Made by a program: the position numbers and the translations under genes. A stretch of 64,000 nt of DNA from an uncultured Bacteroidota bacterium. GTDB taxonomy: Bacteria > Bacteroidota > Bacteroidia > Chitinophagales > Chitinophagaceae. The notes under the pieces are model-generated. The model was given only the letters and a program-made list of their open reading frames with translations. It was not told the DNA's origin and made no database searches. Positions within the stretch are counted from its first letter, which is position 1, and every line of letters starts with the position of its first letter. The stretch covers positions 1 to 64,000 of the forward strand of contig CAINUN010000044.1 of assembly GCA_903853805.1 (NCBI GenBank), read 5' to 3'. Shown one piece after another: positions 37,574-45,642 of the stretch.

Positions 37574-38170
37574 TTATTTAGTTTTTCTAGCATTGATTTC
37601 ATCCCTTACAGGAATGGCATTTACATAATCTTCTTGGTCAAGAAACTGTTGCAGTATTTCGTTTAATTCTTCCAAACTCATGTCCTTTAGTTCTTTAGAA
37701 TTGGCACTAGGTTCTTTAGAAGTTTCGGGGTCAACAATTGCTTTTCTTGCTTCAGGATTTTCCATAAAAATGCCAGCGGTTTCAAGAATAGTGTCGTAGG
37801 TATAAATGCGAGAGCCTGTTCTTACGGCAAGTGCCAAAGCATCGGAAGTGCGCGAATCTATTTCTATGGTTTCGCCATCATTTCCTTGACAAATAAGTTT
37901 GGCAAAAAACACCCCTTCTTCCAGTTTATAAATCATCACCTCAAAAAGGTCAATATTGAAGGCAGCTATAAAATTGGCAAACAAGTCGTGGGTTAAAGGA
38001 CGAGAAGGTTGCATTTTTTCGAGGGCTACGGCAATTGCTTGCGCTTCAAAACCACCAATGACAATAGGCAATTTTCGCTCACCGTCTATTTCGCTCAGCA
38101 CCACTGCATAAGAATGAGATTGGGTAATGCTGTGTTGCAAAGCAGATATTTCCAGTTCAACTTTTTTCAT
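37574..38170 (-). CDS. Bifunctional nuclease family protein (DUF151) with UVR motif
   Basis: This 198-residue protein has residues about 1-140 forming the BFN/DUF151 domain (ALQHSITQSHSYAVVLSEIDGERKLPIVIGGFEAQAIAVALE, then IDSRTSDALALAVR), known from plant and bacterial bifunctional nucleases. Residues about 162-196 form a UvrB/UvrC (UVR) motif (LEELNEILQQFLDQEDYVNAIPVRDEI). This two-part layout is typical for Bacteroidota. It is the first gene of an apparent three-gene unit with the secreted protease and mqnE. Its cellular role is not established. Confidence 0.88.
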   Translation of the reverse strand: MKKVELEISALQHSITQSHSYAVVLSEIDGERKLPIVIGGFEAQAIAVALEKMQPSRPLTHDLFANFIAAFNIDLFEVMIYKLEEGVFFAKLICQGNDGETIEIDSRTSDALALAVRTGSRIYTYDTILETAGIFMENPEARKAIVDPETSKEPSANSKELKDMSLEELNEILQQFLDQEDYVNAIPVRDEINARKTK

Positions 38171-38368
38171 TGTTCAGTATTCCTAACTGAGGCTATTAAA
38201 TAAAGGCTGCAAGGTACTGTTTTTCGGGTTTAAAAAAGGAACTGAAAACAGGATTATGTTCTTCGGATAACCATTGGTAAGGCTACCTAATAAAGGGATA
38301 TGGAAAACAAATAGAAATGGGATTTGATTGGAAGAGGATTCATAGCTAAAGTGGCATAGCTAAGTTTG

Positions 38369-38779
38369 TTATTGATTTTTTTTAAACCCCAAAACCGCTA
38401 GCAACTTTATCAATTCGTTTTCGGCTTCTGTTTTGTTGATTTGAATATGGTTCAATAAAAGTTCCATTTCTTTCTCTTTTTGTTCTTGTGGAATTATTTC
38501 TTCCGGCGACCTGTATTTTAATCTTTGCAGCAACCTATAAACCTTGCTGTTTTTCTCTTGAATTCCCATTGTCACAAAAGTCATTATGACAAGTGGGTCT
38601 AACCTTAAAATGGCAGCATAGGTATAAAACTGACACATGGTTATTGCTTTCTCTCCATTTTCAATTTTACTAAGCATAGATTGTTTCATGCCCATCAACT
38701 TGGCAACATATTCTTGCTTTAAATTTAAATGTACCCTCAAAGCGGCTAAAATAATAGCATAGTTGTCTTTACTCTTCAT
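38369..38779 (-). CDS. XRE-family helix-turn-helix regulator
   Basis: From the ATG at 38779 the protein has 136 residues. Residues about 10-65 form a Cro/C1-type helix-turn-helix (LNLKQEYVAKLMGMKQSMLSKIENGEKAITM), the recognition helix being QSMLSKIENG. The C-terminal half is helical and charged (KEKEMELLLNHIQINKTEAENELIKLLAVLGF) and may mediate dimerisation. The frame to 38839 adds 20 residues rich in Cys/Asn and is not preferred. It is an isolated gene with no toxin or phage partner visible, and its target is unknown. Confidence 0.8.
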   Translation of the reverse strand: MKSKDNYAIILAALRVHLNLKQEYVAKLMGMKQSMLSKIENGEKAITMCQFYTYAAILRLDPLVIMTFVTMGIQEKNSKVYRLLQRLKYRSPEEIIPQEQKEKEMELLLNHIQINKTEAENELIKLLAVLGFKKNQ

Positions 38780-39194
38780 GCAAACCGTTTTTATGTTATG
38801 AAACAATCTACAGTTGCAAGATAACAATTTATAATTCAAGCTAAAACCTTTTTTAAAAAATATCTAAAAAAGGAATAAAGAGCGGCATTAATTGTTTGGA
38901 TATTTTCAAGAAAATGTTATTGCTCTATTCTTATTAAATAATAAAACCCCACCAAACCCTTCATGGCAAGGCTTTTTCGTTTTTTTATCAAATGCTTTCT
39001 TTTTCAAAAAAACCAAGATTTTAAAACATGAATAGCCTCAAAATTATTTTCGTTTTTGGAATATACTTCTCCTCATTTTCCTTGAAAACACAATAGTCGC
39101 TTTCTACTTTTGAAAATGCAAAACAGCAAATTGTATTGCAAAAAGGCGAAGCCGAAAACCTTATAGAGTAGGCAATAAACAAACCAACTATTTT
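38780..39194. other. AT-rich intergenic region
   Basis: These 415 bp are upstream of both the XRE gene (minus) and the 155-aa gene (plus). A good promoter lies at 39082-39112. A 16-codon open frame (39117-39167) sits in the leader but has no recognisable features. Nothing else is convincing. Confidence 0.5.
39082..39112 (+). promoter_or_regulatory. Predicted promoter of the 155-aa gene
   Basis: TTG (39082-39084), 20-bp spacer, TACTTTTG (39105-39112). This implies a leader of about 78 nt before the ATG at 39195. Confidence 0.6.
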
Positions 39195-39662
39195 ATGGCA
39201 ACGAACAATCGAATTTCAGCAACGTTGACAGCAACCGATGTAACGGCAATTCTTGCAGCTTATGTAATCATTAAAACTAAACTGCCTTTTCTCATCACCC
39301 TTTCGCCTGCCGAAAGAAAAAAGATGAGAAAAATGGGACAAAAACGTCATGGCTACTTCCAAGATGTATATGATGGCGTCAATGCATTTCCATCCGCTAT
39401 TATAGCCGGATTCCCTTTGGCAGAATATACCAAAGATGCCACGCTTTGGACTGCACTCATGCAATTAGCTCCTCAAATTATGGGTATTGCCGAAAGCCTC
39501 GACGATACCATGATGCAATTGGGCAGCGAATTAGTGGTGAACTCAGATATTGCTTATGGCTTCTTAAAAGCTGCCGCAAAATTGGATAGCAATATCCGAC
39601 CTACGGTAGATAAAATAGCTGCGGGCTTAAAGCAAAATAAAGCCCCTAAAACGACGCCATAA
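39195..39662 (+). CDS. Conserved-looking hypothetical protein, 155 aa
   Basis: The product is soluble and helical, without signal peptide. It starts with a moderately hydrophobic helix (TDVTAILAAYVIIKTKLPFL), then a basic stretch (ERKKMRKMGQKRHGYFQDVYDGV) and helices ending in a charged tail (NIRPTVDKIAAGLKQNKAPKTTP). Codon use looks genuine and it has its own promoter. I do not recognise the family. An unusual set of short palindromic repeats begins immediately after its stop codon. Confidence 0.7.
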   Translation: MATNNRISATLTATDVTAILAAYVIIKTKLPFLITLSPAERKKMRKMGQKRHGYFQDVYDGVNAFPSAIIAGFPLAEYTKDATLWTALMQLAPQIMGIAESLDDTMMQLGSELVVNSDIAYGFLKAAAKLDSNIRPTVDKIAAGLKQNKAPKTTP

Positions 39663-39981
39663 CCCAAAAACAGGGTTTTAGTAGTTATGTGCAATGTTGC
39701 ACTTCTTTAGGGCAACATTGCACTTCCGAACTGCAAATTTTTACTTCCGAAGTACAACATTGCACCTATCCATCTACTAATTTTTACTTCCGAAGTGCAA
39801 CGTTTTACTAACACAGTAAAACCAAGCACTAAGCCACTGCAAGTTTTTAGAAGCGAAGTAAAACATTAGAGTAAACCAGTAAAAAATTGAAGAAAAGATG
39901 TGGAAAGATGGGAAATGGACCAAACGTATAAATTCAAAAAAAGGTCTTTTTACTACTTACCCCTACTTTTGAAGAATAGTT
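39663..39981. repeat. Cluster of short palindromic and direct repeats after the 155-aa gene
   Basis: A 12-bp inverted repeat GTGCAATGTTGC / GCAACATTGCAC (39689-39700 and 39712-39723, loop of 11) is followed by two near-identical 23-bp direct repeats containing TTTTTACTTCCGAAGT (39736-39758 and 39779-39801, one mismatch, period 43). A more diverged third copy lies at 39842-39864. ACTTCCGAAGT is itself nearly palindromic. No open frame is convincing. The next gene's -7 box is at 39964-39971. Confidence 0.6.
39964..39971 (+). promoter_or_regulatory. Predicted -7 box of the ArnT-like gene
   Basis: TACTTTTG matches TAnnTTTG and lies 10 bp before the ATG at 39982, giving a very short leader. Confidence 0.45.
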
Positions 39982-41436
39982 ATGAAAAAAACTGGACTAA
40001 TTCCTTCCATCATCTTCATTATTGGTTTTTGCATTCGTCTTTTCATGGCACACATCGACCCTTTCCTTCACAATTGGGACGAACGTTTTCATGCACTTGT
40101 GGCTGAAAACATGATGAAACAACCGTTTAAGCCCATGCTTTACACCCAAACTTTTATCAATTACGATCCTAATTCTTGGTGTTGCAATACTGTATGGCTT
40201 CACAAACAACCGCTGTTCTTGTGGCAAATGGCGCTTAGCATGAAACTCTTTGGTGTTTCCGAGTTTTCAATTCGTTATCCTAGTGTTTTACTAGGCGCTT
40301 TCATGGTTTTGCTTGTCTTTCGAATCTCTTTTTTGCTCACCTCCAATAAATTCACTGCCAGCATCGCTGCTATACTGATGTGTTTTTCTTGTTATCAACT
40401 TGAACTCATTTCAGGGAAAAACGGTATGGACCATAATGACATAGCTTTTGGATTTTATGTTCTTGCCAGCATCTGGGGTTATTGCGAATACCTAAAATCT
40501 CCAAAATGGTATTGGGTTTTGCTCATTGGTGTTTTTTCAGGTTGTGCAGTACTCAACAAATGGCTTACTGGACTATTAGTTTTTAGTGCTTGGGGGGTAA
40601 ATATGCTATCAGATATCATCACAAAGAATAAATTCAAACCATTTTTCCCCCTCTTTTTCGCCACAATTGTAAGCTGTCTCGTCTTTCTTCCTTGGCAGTT
40701 CTACATTTTTCATTATTTCCCTAAAGAAGCGTTGTTCGAACTTCAATACAACAGTCGACATATCTATGAAGTAGTTGAAACTCATGGAGGAGATTGGACG
40801 TTTTACTATTCTTATTTCAATCAATATTTTGGAGAAAACCTCATTTGGTTCGGCTATCTCGGCATCATCTTATCCATTTTTCAAAGCAAGGAAGATAAAA
40901 TCATCAACAACTCTTTGTTATTATATATCACCCTCGTCTTTGTTTTCTTCTCTTTCATTGTAAAGACAAAAATGTCCACCTATTTTTTCGTCATCGCTCC
41001 ATTAGTAATGATTTACATTGCAATAGGGGTAGAAAGAATTATTGCATTCTTTAAAAACGGAAAATTTATACTTGTCCCGCTCTTGATTCTTTGCATCTTC
41101 AATTCCTTAAATCCTTATGAAATTGCCAAATACAGAAGGGAAGACCAAGAAAGAGCCACCAAAATTTACAATACTAATATCTACAAAAAACTAAAAAACA
41201 TCATCCCTAAAGAAACTAAAGTGGTAATGAATGTAAATTCAATGGAACATGTAGACTGTATGTTCTACAATAATGATATAACTGCCTATCAATATTGTTT
41301 AGATAATGATGATATAAAATCTATAGAGCAAAAAGGTATTTCCATTGCAGTTTTTAAAGATAGATATGGTTATAATCTTTCAGAAAAAGTAAAAGATGAT
41401 CAATTTATTTTTACAATCCCCAACCAATTGAAATGA
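39982..41436 (+). CDS. GT-C glycosyltransferase, ArnT/PMT-like
   Basis: This 484-residue membrane protein has about eleven transmembrane helices. The first periplasmic loop holds the acidic pair D33-E34 (NWDERFHALVAENM). The HKQPLFLW motif (74-81), equivalent to the G/H-K-P-P-L-W motif of PMT_2/ArnT enzymes, follows. About 110 C-terminal residues form a soluble periplasmic tail. It would transfer a sugar from a polyprenyl-phosphate donor to lipid A, another glycolipid or a protein; which one cannot be inferred from neighbours. It is bounded downstream by the RAYT element. Confidence 0.85.
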   Translation: MKKTGLIPSIIFIIGFCIRLFMAHIDPFLHNWDERFHALVAENMMKQPFKPMLYTQTFINYDPNSWCCNTVWLHKQPLFLWQMALSMKLFGVSEFSIRYPSVLLGAFMVLLVFRISFLLTSNKFTASIAAILMCFSCYQLELISGKNGMDHNDIAFGFYVLASIWGYCEYLKSPKWYWVLLIGVFSGCAVLNKWLTGLLVFSAWGVNMLSDIITKNKFKPFFPLFFATIVSCLVFLPWQFYIFHYFPKEALFELQYNSRHIYEVVETHGGDWTFYYSYFNQYFGENLIWFGYLGIILSIFQSKEDKIINNSLLLYITLVFVFFSFIVKTKMSTYFFVIAPLVMIYIAIGVERIIAFFKNGKFILVPLLILCIFNSLNPYEIAKYRREDQERATKIYNTNIYKKLKNIIPKETKVVMNVNSMEHVDCMFYNNDITAYQYCLDNDDIKSIEQKGISIAVFKDRYGYNLSEKVKDDQFIFTIPNQLK

Positions 41437-41468
41437 GCAATTTTGCCCCAGTTCGCCATAGTTTGCAG

Positions 41469-41499
41469 TCACAGTTAGGCGAAGGCTGTGCCTTCGTCA
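41469..41499 (+). repeat. REP-like hairpin, left copy
   Basis: The hairpin CGAAGGC-TGT-GCCTTCG (41480-41496) is preceded by CACAGTTAGG. The same hairpin and the flanking CAGTT-GG occur in inverted orientation at 42166-42190, on the other side of the transposase gene. Confidence 0.75.
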
Positions 41500-41579
41500 C
41501 TAAAAAACCAGAAGCAGTATGCTTCACCATTTATTGACGAATACTAACTTTGCAAAACAAAATTTAGAAGCAATAAAAC

Positions 41580-42128
41580 GTGAGTACCGGCTATCAGATA
41601 TATGACCAATCAGCTTGTTACTATCTTACTTTTCAGGTAGTGGAATGGGCAGATGTTTTTAGCCGAAAAATATATAAAGACATTCTGATTGATAGCCTGC
41701 AATATTGCATGACACATAAACAACTCAATCTTCATGCCTTTGTAATCATGAGCAACCATGTTCAACTGATTGTATCTGCTGCCAACAATAATCTATCGGA
41801 TATTGTGCGCGATTTTAAACGACATACCAGCAAGAAAATAATTGAAGCCATCCATAATGAACCCGAAAGCAGAAGAAAGTGGTTGTTACAAATATTTACA
41901 AGTGCCGCAAACGAACATAGTCGCAATGAAAAATACCAAGTATGGACACATGAAAACCATGCAATGGAACTATTTAGCAGCAAATTCATCAAACAAAAGA
42001 TGGACTATATACACCAAAATCCTGTGCGAGCAGGCATAGTAGAAAAAGAAGAAGATTATATTTACAGCAGCGCAAAAGAATATTACACCGGAAAAGCTTC
42101 TGTACTTGGCATTAATTTATTACAATAA
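41580..42128 (+). CDS. REP-associated tyrosine transposase (RAYT, Y1/IS200-like)
   Basis: This 182-residue protein starts at GTG 41580. Y1_Tnp family features include the HUH-like site FVIMSNHVQLIV (H60, Q62) and the catalytic tyrosine Y143 in MDYIHQNPVRAGIV, the signature ending of RAYT proteins. The second HUH residue is Gln instead of His, which may weaken metal binding. The gene is single-copy in this window and flanked by REP-like hairpins in opposite orientations, the arrangement described for RAYTs that mobilise REP sequences. Confidence 0.9.
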   Translation: MSTGYQIYDQSACYYLTFQVVEWADVFSRKIYKDILIDSLQYCMTHKQLNLHAFVIMSNHVQLIVSAANNNLSDIVRDFKRHTSKKIIEAIHNEPESRRKWLLQIFTSAANEHSRNEKYQVWTHENHAMELFSSKFIKQKMDYIHQNPVRAGIVEKEEDYIYSSAKEYYTGKASVLGINLLQ

Positions 42129-42162
42129 TTATGGCTTATGAAACAAGAAATATTAGAAAAAG

Positions 42163-42196
42163 GACGAAGGCACAGCCTTCGCCCAACTGTTATGAC
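42163..42196 (-). repeat. REP-like hairpin, right copy (inverted)
   Basis: CGAAGGC-ACA-GCCTTCG (42166-42182) followed by CCCAACTG; read on the minus strand it gives CAGTTGGGCGAAGGCTGTGCCTTCG, matching the left copy almost base for base. The two hairpins bracket the transposase gene. Confidence 0.75.
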
Positions 42197-42407
42197 ACAA
42201 GCTACGGTGAACGGGGATTGTAATCTTTCAATTTCACTCATTGATTGTTTGGGAAGAGAAATTAAGCCATTGCTTAATGACAGTGTTAATAAAGGAAACA
42301 ATCAATTGCAATTTGATGTTAGTGCAATACCAAGTGGTTTATATATGATAAGATTCAAAACATCATCTGGTTTTATGAAAACAGAGAAAATGGTTATTAA
42401 TCATTGA
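42190..42407 (+). pseudogene. Remnant of a T9SS-secreted protein (C-terminal sorting domain only)
   Basis: The open frame 42138-42407 (89 codons) begins inside the REP hairpin. From about 42202 it encodes the second half of a type A T9SS sorting domain: ISLIDCLGREIKPL, then IPSGLYMIRFKTSSG and FMKTEKMVINH. The PNP motif that opens such domains and any passenger or signal peptide are absent, and none is found upstream, where the RAYT element lies. It is best read as the 3' tail of a gene truncated at the element boundary. Confidence 0.7.
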
Positions 42408-42443
42408 TAAAATGACAACCTTCACTTCTTTAAAATACACTAT

Positions 42444-42983
42444 ATGAAATCATTTTTGTTTGCATGTTTTGCACTATTCTTACTAGCCGTTTCCTGTAAA
42501 AAGCAGGAAACAACTAAACCCCAAACCACACCTTGGAATGGAACTGTTTCTTATAAAAGGAACGGTGTTTATTATGATGCCAAAATAGTATCATCAAAGG
42601 ATACCTCTCCTGCAGATTCTTCAAAGATTCAAATAACCATTGTCCGGTTTAATGCCCAAGGTGAACCCAGAGACCAGCTTAATTTTGGGAATATCAGCCC
42701 TTCTGTTCATACAGATACGCTTACTGAAGGACTTATTGATACAATAGGCAATAAAGAAAAGGGTAGAGCATATACACTATACACGCTTGCTTTTGATGAT
42801 GGGGATGCTATTGCTTTTTACAGTTTATTTCTTAATGAAGTTAGGATACTTAGAATAACTTCTTACGATAGCCTGACAAAAGAAATAAGTGGCGAATTTG
42901 AGACGACTTTCATTCCAAGTAGTCATTCTCAATTTGATACTGTTCGGTTTAAAGAGGGTGTATTTCATACCAAGGTTCAATGA
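42444..42983 (+). CDS. Lipoprotein, DUF6252-like
   Basis: This 179-residue protein has a lipoprotein signal peptide with lipobox AVSC (C18), followed by KKQE. The mature part is beta-rich: 'WNGTVSYKRNGVYYDAKIV', 'RILRITSYDSLTKEISGEFETTF' and 'DTVRFKEGVFHTKV'. The final pattern (SGEF-F...F-EG-F) resembles small Bacteroidota lipoproteins of the DUF6252 type, a family assignment I hold only loosely. It has a terminator of its own downstream. Confidence 0.75.
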   Translation: MKSFLFACFALFLLAVSCKKQETTKPQTTPWNGTVSYKRNGVYYDAKIVSSKDTSPADSSKIQITIVRFNAQGEPRDQLNFGNISPSVHTDTLTEGLIDTIGNKEKGRAYTLYTLAFDDGDAIAFYSLFLNEVRILRITSYDSLTKEISGEFETTFIPSSHSQFDTVRFKEGVFHTKVQ

Positions 42984-43096
42984 AAAAAACGGGGAAAGAA
43001 TAAAGGCAGGGAAGGTGGTGAAGGAATAGTGTTTGCGTGTTTTTGTGGCTGCGTGTTCTCGTAAAACCAAAGACATACAACAACAAAAAAACAAAG

Positions 43097-43128
43097 GGCG
43101 TTGGCGTGGGTCAGCGTCTTTTTCTTTT
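43097..43128 (+). terminator. Terminator downstream of the lipoprotein gene
   Basis: GGCGTTGGC pairs with GTCAGCGTC (including G-U pairs) around GTGG, followed by TTTTTCTTTT. Confidence 0.6.
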
Positions 43129-43241
43129 ATTCAAAACGCTAACTTTAAAATAGCATTAGCGTTACATCATCATGCGGCGGGTCTTCTTTTTCTACTAATT
43201 GCACCTAGTTGAAGATTTGTTGCAATGAACAATTGGCATAA

Positions 43242-44234
43242 TTATTTTCCTAGCCAATTCAATGCATTGGTATAAAGCAGCTTTTCTTTCAAGTCTTTAG
43301 CCACAATTGTTTCTTCAATCAATTTTCCGGGATGATGTTCTCCAAGAGGAAAAGGATAATCGCTACCCATACAAATTTTGTCTTCGCCCAAGGCATCTAT
43401 CACAAAATGGAGTGCTTTAGGGTCATGCACCAAAGCATCTATCCAAAAACGCCCTAAATAATTCCGTGGATTTTCTTCGTTATCAATAGCGCACAAATCG
43501 GGGCGCACCATAAAACCATGTTCAATTCGCCCAATAGTGAAAGGGAAACTGCCACCGCCATGTGCAAACGCCACCCTCAATTTCGGAAACTGATGAAACA
43601 CTCCGCCAAAAATCATGGAGCTAATGGCTCTTGCTGTTTCGGCAGGCATACCCACCAACCATGGCAACCAATATTTCATCATTTTGTCTTCGCCCATCAT
43701 TTCCCAAGGATGCACAAACAAAGCGCAGCCCAACTCTTCGGCAGCTTTCCAAAAAGGAAAGAAATAAGGGTCGCTCAGGTTTTTGTTATTGATGTTGCTA
43801 CCAATTTCAAGACCGGGCATTTTCAACTCCTTTACACAACGCTCCATTTCATGAATGGCAAGGTCAATGTCTTGCAAAGGCACTGTGCCAATGCCTATAA
43901 ATCTATCGGGGTGTTGCGCTACACAACTTGCAATGTGGTCGTTGAAGAAACGAGAAGTTTCCAAACCATGTTGGGGCTTTGCCCAATAATTAAACAAAAC
44001 AGGAATTGTGGACAATACTTGTACCCCCACACTTGTCAAGTCCATTTCTTTTAAGCGAGTAGATGGGTCCCAGCAATTTTGTTCCACTTCTCTAAAAACC
44101 TTATCACCTTTTATCATTCGTGCACAACCGGGACAATGATGTTCTAAATGAATGAACTCGCCATACCCAAACTTTTGAAAATAGTTGGGGATATGTTCCG
44201 GCATGATATGGGTATGGATATCTATCTTTTTCAA
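43242..44234 (-). CDS. 2-amino-3-carboxymuconate-6-semialdehyde decarboxylase (ACMSD)
   Basis: This 330-residue metal-dependent amidohydrolase-fold decarboxylase acts in kynurenine/tryptophan and 2-nitrobenzoate breakdown, diverting the ring-cleavage product of 3-hydroxyanthranilate. Zinc ligands are H7 and H9 (DIHTHI), H175 (FVHPW), H225 (FAHGGG) and D292 (GSDYPFPLGE). Long stretches match animal and Pseudomonas ACMSD, such as KYWLPWLVGMPAET and ENCWDP-like QNCWDP. It is adjacent to a 3-oxoadipyl-CoA-type thiolase on the same strand (46-bp gap), consistent with an aromatic ring-catabolism unit. Other kynurenine genes are not in this window. Confidence 0.93.
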   Translation of the reverse strand: MKKIDIHTHIMPEHIPNYFQKFGYGEFIHLEHHCPGCARMIKGDKVFREVEQNCWDPSTRLKEMDLTSVGVQVLSTIPVLFNYWAKPQHGLETSRFFNDHIASCVAQHPDRFIGIGTVPLQDIDLAIHEMERCVKELKMPGLEIGSNINNKNLSDPYFFPFWKAAEELGCALFVHPWEMMGEDKMMKYWLPWLVGMPAETARAISSMIFGGVFHQFPKLRVAFAHGGGSFPFTIGRIEHGFMVRPDLCAIDNEENPRNYLGRFWIDALVHDPKALHFVIDALGEDKICMGSDYPFPLGEHHPGKLIEETIVAKDLKEKLLYTNALNWLGK

Positions 44235-44280
44235 ATCAAAATCAATAATGGGTTAGATGGCTTTATTGTGATAGTTAAAA

Positions 44281-45477
44281 CTAAACGCCTTCAAAAATAA
44301 TTGCTGCACCCTGCCCTACGCCAATGCACATAGAAGCCAAACCATATGACCCTCCACGACGTTTAAGTTCGTGTAATAAAGTGGTGGCAATGCGCACACC
44401 ACTACAGCCTAAAGGATGACCCAATGCAATGGCACCGCCATTTACATTTACTTTGGCAGCATCCAAATGGAGGTCGCGCATGCAGGCAATACTTTGAGAA
44501 GCAAAAGCTTCATTAAGTTCCACAAGGTCGAGGTCTTTGGCTTCAAGTCCTGCGCGTTTCATGGCTTTTTGCGAAGCTGGCACAGGTCCAATTCCCATAA
44601 TGGATGGGTCAACACCTGCAATGGCCATGGATTTAATTGTAGCAATAGGTTTTAAACCATATTTCTTTACGGCATCTTCAGAAGCGAGCAACATGGCAGC
44701 TGCACCATCATTCACGCCACTTGCATTGCCTGCGGTAACTGAACCTTCTTTTTTGAAAGCAGGTTTCAATGCTGTTAATTGTTCCAAAGTGGTTTGACGA
44801 GGATGTTCGTCAGTGTCGAACACTTTGGTTTTTCCTTTGCCCAAATCAATGGTCACCGGAATGATTTCATCTGCAAATTTTCCGGCAGCATGAGCAGCAA
44901 AATATTTTTCTTGACTATTGAAAGCAAATAGGTCTTGCTCTTCGCGGGAGATATTCCATTGACTAGCCACATTCTCTGCGGTTTCGCCCATAGAATAAGG
45001 GTGGTGCTTTTCGCTCAGCTTTGGATTGATGAAACGCCAACCGATGGTGGTGTCAAAAATTTCGGCTTTACGAGAAAAAGGACTGTCTGCTTTGGGCATT
45101 ACAAACGGTGCACGTGTCATAGATTCAACTCCACAAGCAATAAACAAATCGCCATCGCCACACATAATGGCACGCGATGCATCCATGATTGCTTGCAAAC
45201 CAGAAGCACACAAACGATTGACGGTGTTTCCACCAACCGTTGTTGGCAGACCTGCTAACAACGCCGCCATACGAGCCACATCTCGGTTGTCTTCTCCAGC
45301 TTGATTGGCAGCACCAGCTATCACATCTTCAATAGCGTTGACATCTATTTGAGGGTTTCTTTCTATCAATGCTTTGATGGCAAGAGCCAACAAATCGTCG
45401 GGACGAACAGAAGCCAAAGAGCCACCAAATTTTCCAATAGGAGTTCGTAATGTATCTATGATGTAAACGGTTTTCAT
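44281..45477 (-). CDS. Acyl-CoA thiolase, 3-oxoadipyl-CoA thiolase-like (PcaF/PaaJ)
   Basis: This 398-residue thiolase cleaves a 3-oxoacyl-CoA with CoA. The nucleophile is C90 (VNRLCASGLQA), then the ESMTRAPF loop, IALGHPLGCSG (active His) and the second Cys in MCIGVGQG. The segments ANQAGEDNRDVARMA and AEIFDTTIGWRF are typical of the 3-oxoadipyl-CoA thiolases of the beta-ketoadipate and phenylacetate routes, more than of fatty-acid FadA. A TACCTTCG -7-like box lies at 45513-45520. Confidence 0.9.
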   Translation of the reverse strand: MKTVYIIDTLRTPIGKFGGSLASVRPDDLLALAIKALIERNPQIDVNAIEDVIAGAANQAGEDNRDVARMAALLAGLPTTVGGNTVNRLCASGLQAIMDASRAIMCGDGDLFIACGVESMTRAPFVMPKADSPFSRKAEIFDTTIGWRFINPKLSEKHHPYSMGETAENVASQWNISREEQDLFAFNSQEKYFAAHAAGKFADEIIPVTIDLGKGKTKVFDTDEHPRQTTLEQLTALKPAFKKEGSVTAGNASGVNDGAAAMLLASEDAVKKYGLKPIATIKSMAIAGVDPSIMGIGPVPASQKAMKRAGLEAKDLDLVELNEAFASQSIACMRDLHLDAAKVNVNGGAIALGHPLGCSGVRIATTLLHELKRRGGSYGLASMCIGVGQGAAIIFEGV

Positions 45478-45579
45478 TGAATGTAATACTTGTTTTTAGT
45501 CTTAAATAACTGCGAAGGTAATTCCATTGCTCAAGATAATAACATCAGTGAATTTCCAAGGCAATTAGGATTTGGCTCA

Positions 45580-45613
45580 AAAAAAATCAGGTCTTCGAAT
45601 TTGAAGACCTGAT
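45580..45613 (-). terminator. Terminator of the NrfD module operon
   Basis: ATCAGGTCTTC and GAAGACCTGAT pair around GAATTT; reading on the minus strand the stem is followed by a T-tract. It lies 30 bp after the last gene of the module. Confidence 0.88.
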
Positions 45614-45642
45614 ACTCATAGTTGTTGTTAAAAGGCAAAGTA

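Noticed and set aside
42138-42407. 89-codon frame as a functional gene
   Set aside because: It starts in the REP hairpin and holds only the end of a sorting domain without signal peptide, so it is recorded as a remnant.
43518-44054. 178-codon frame antisense to ACMSD
   Set aside because: It is a shadow of a gene with all catalytic residues; its His/Cys-rich composition is an artefact of the opposite strand.
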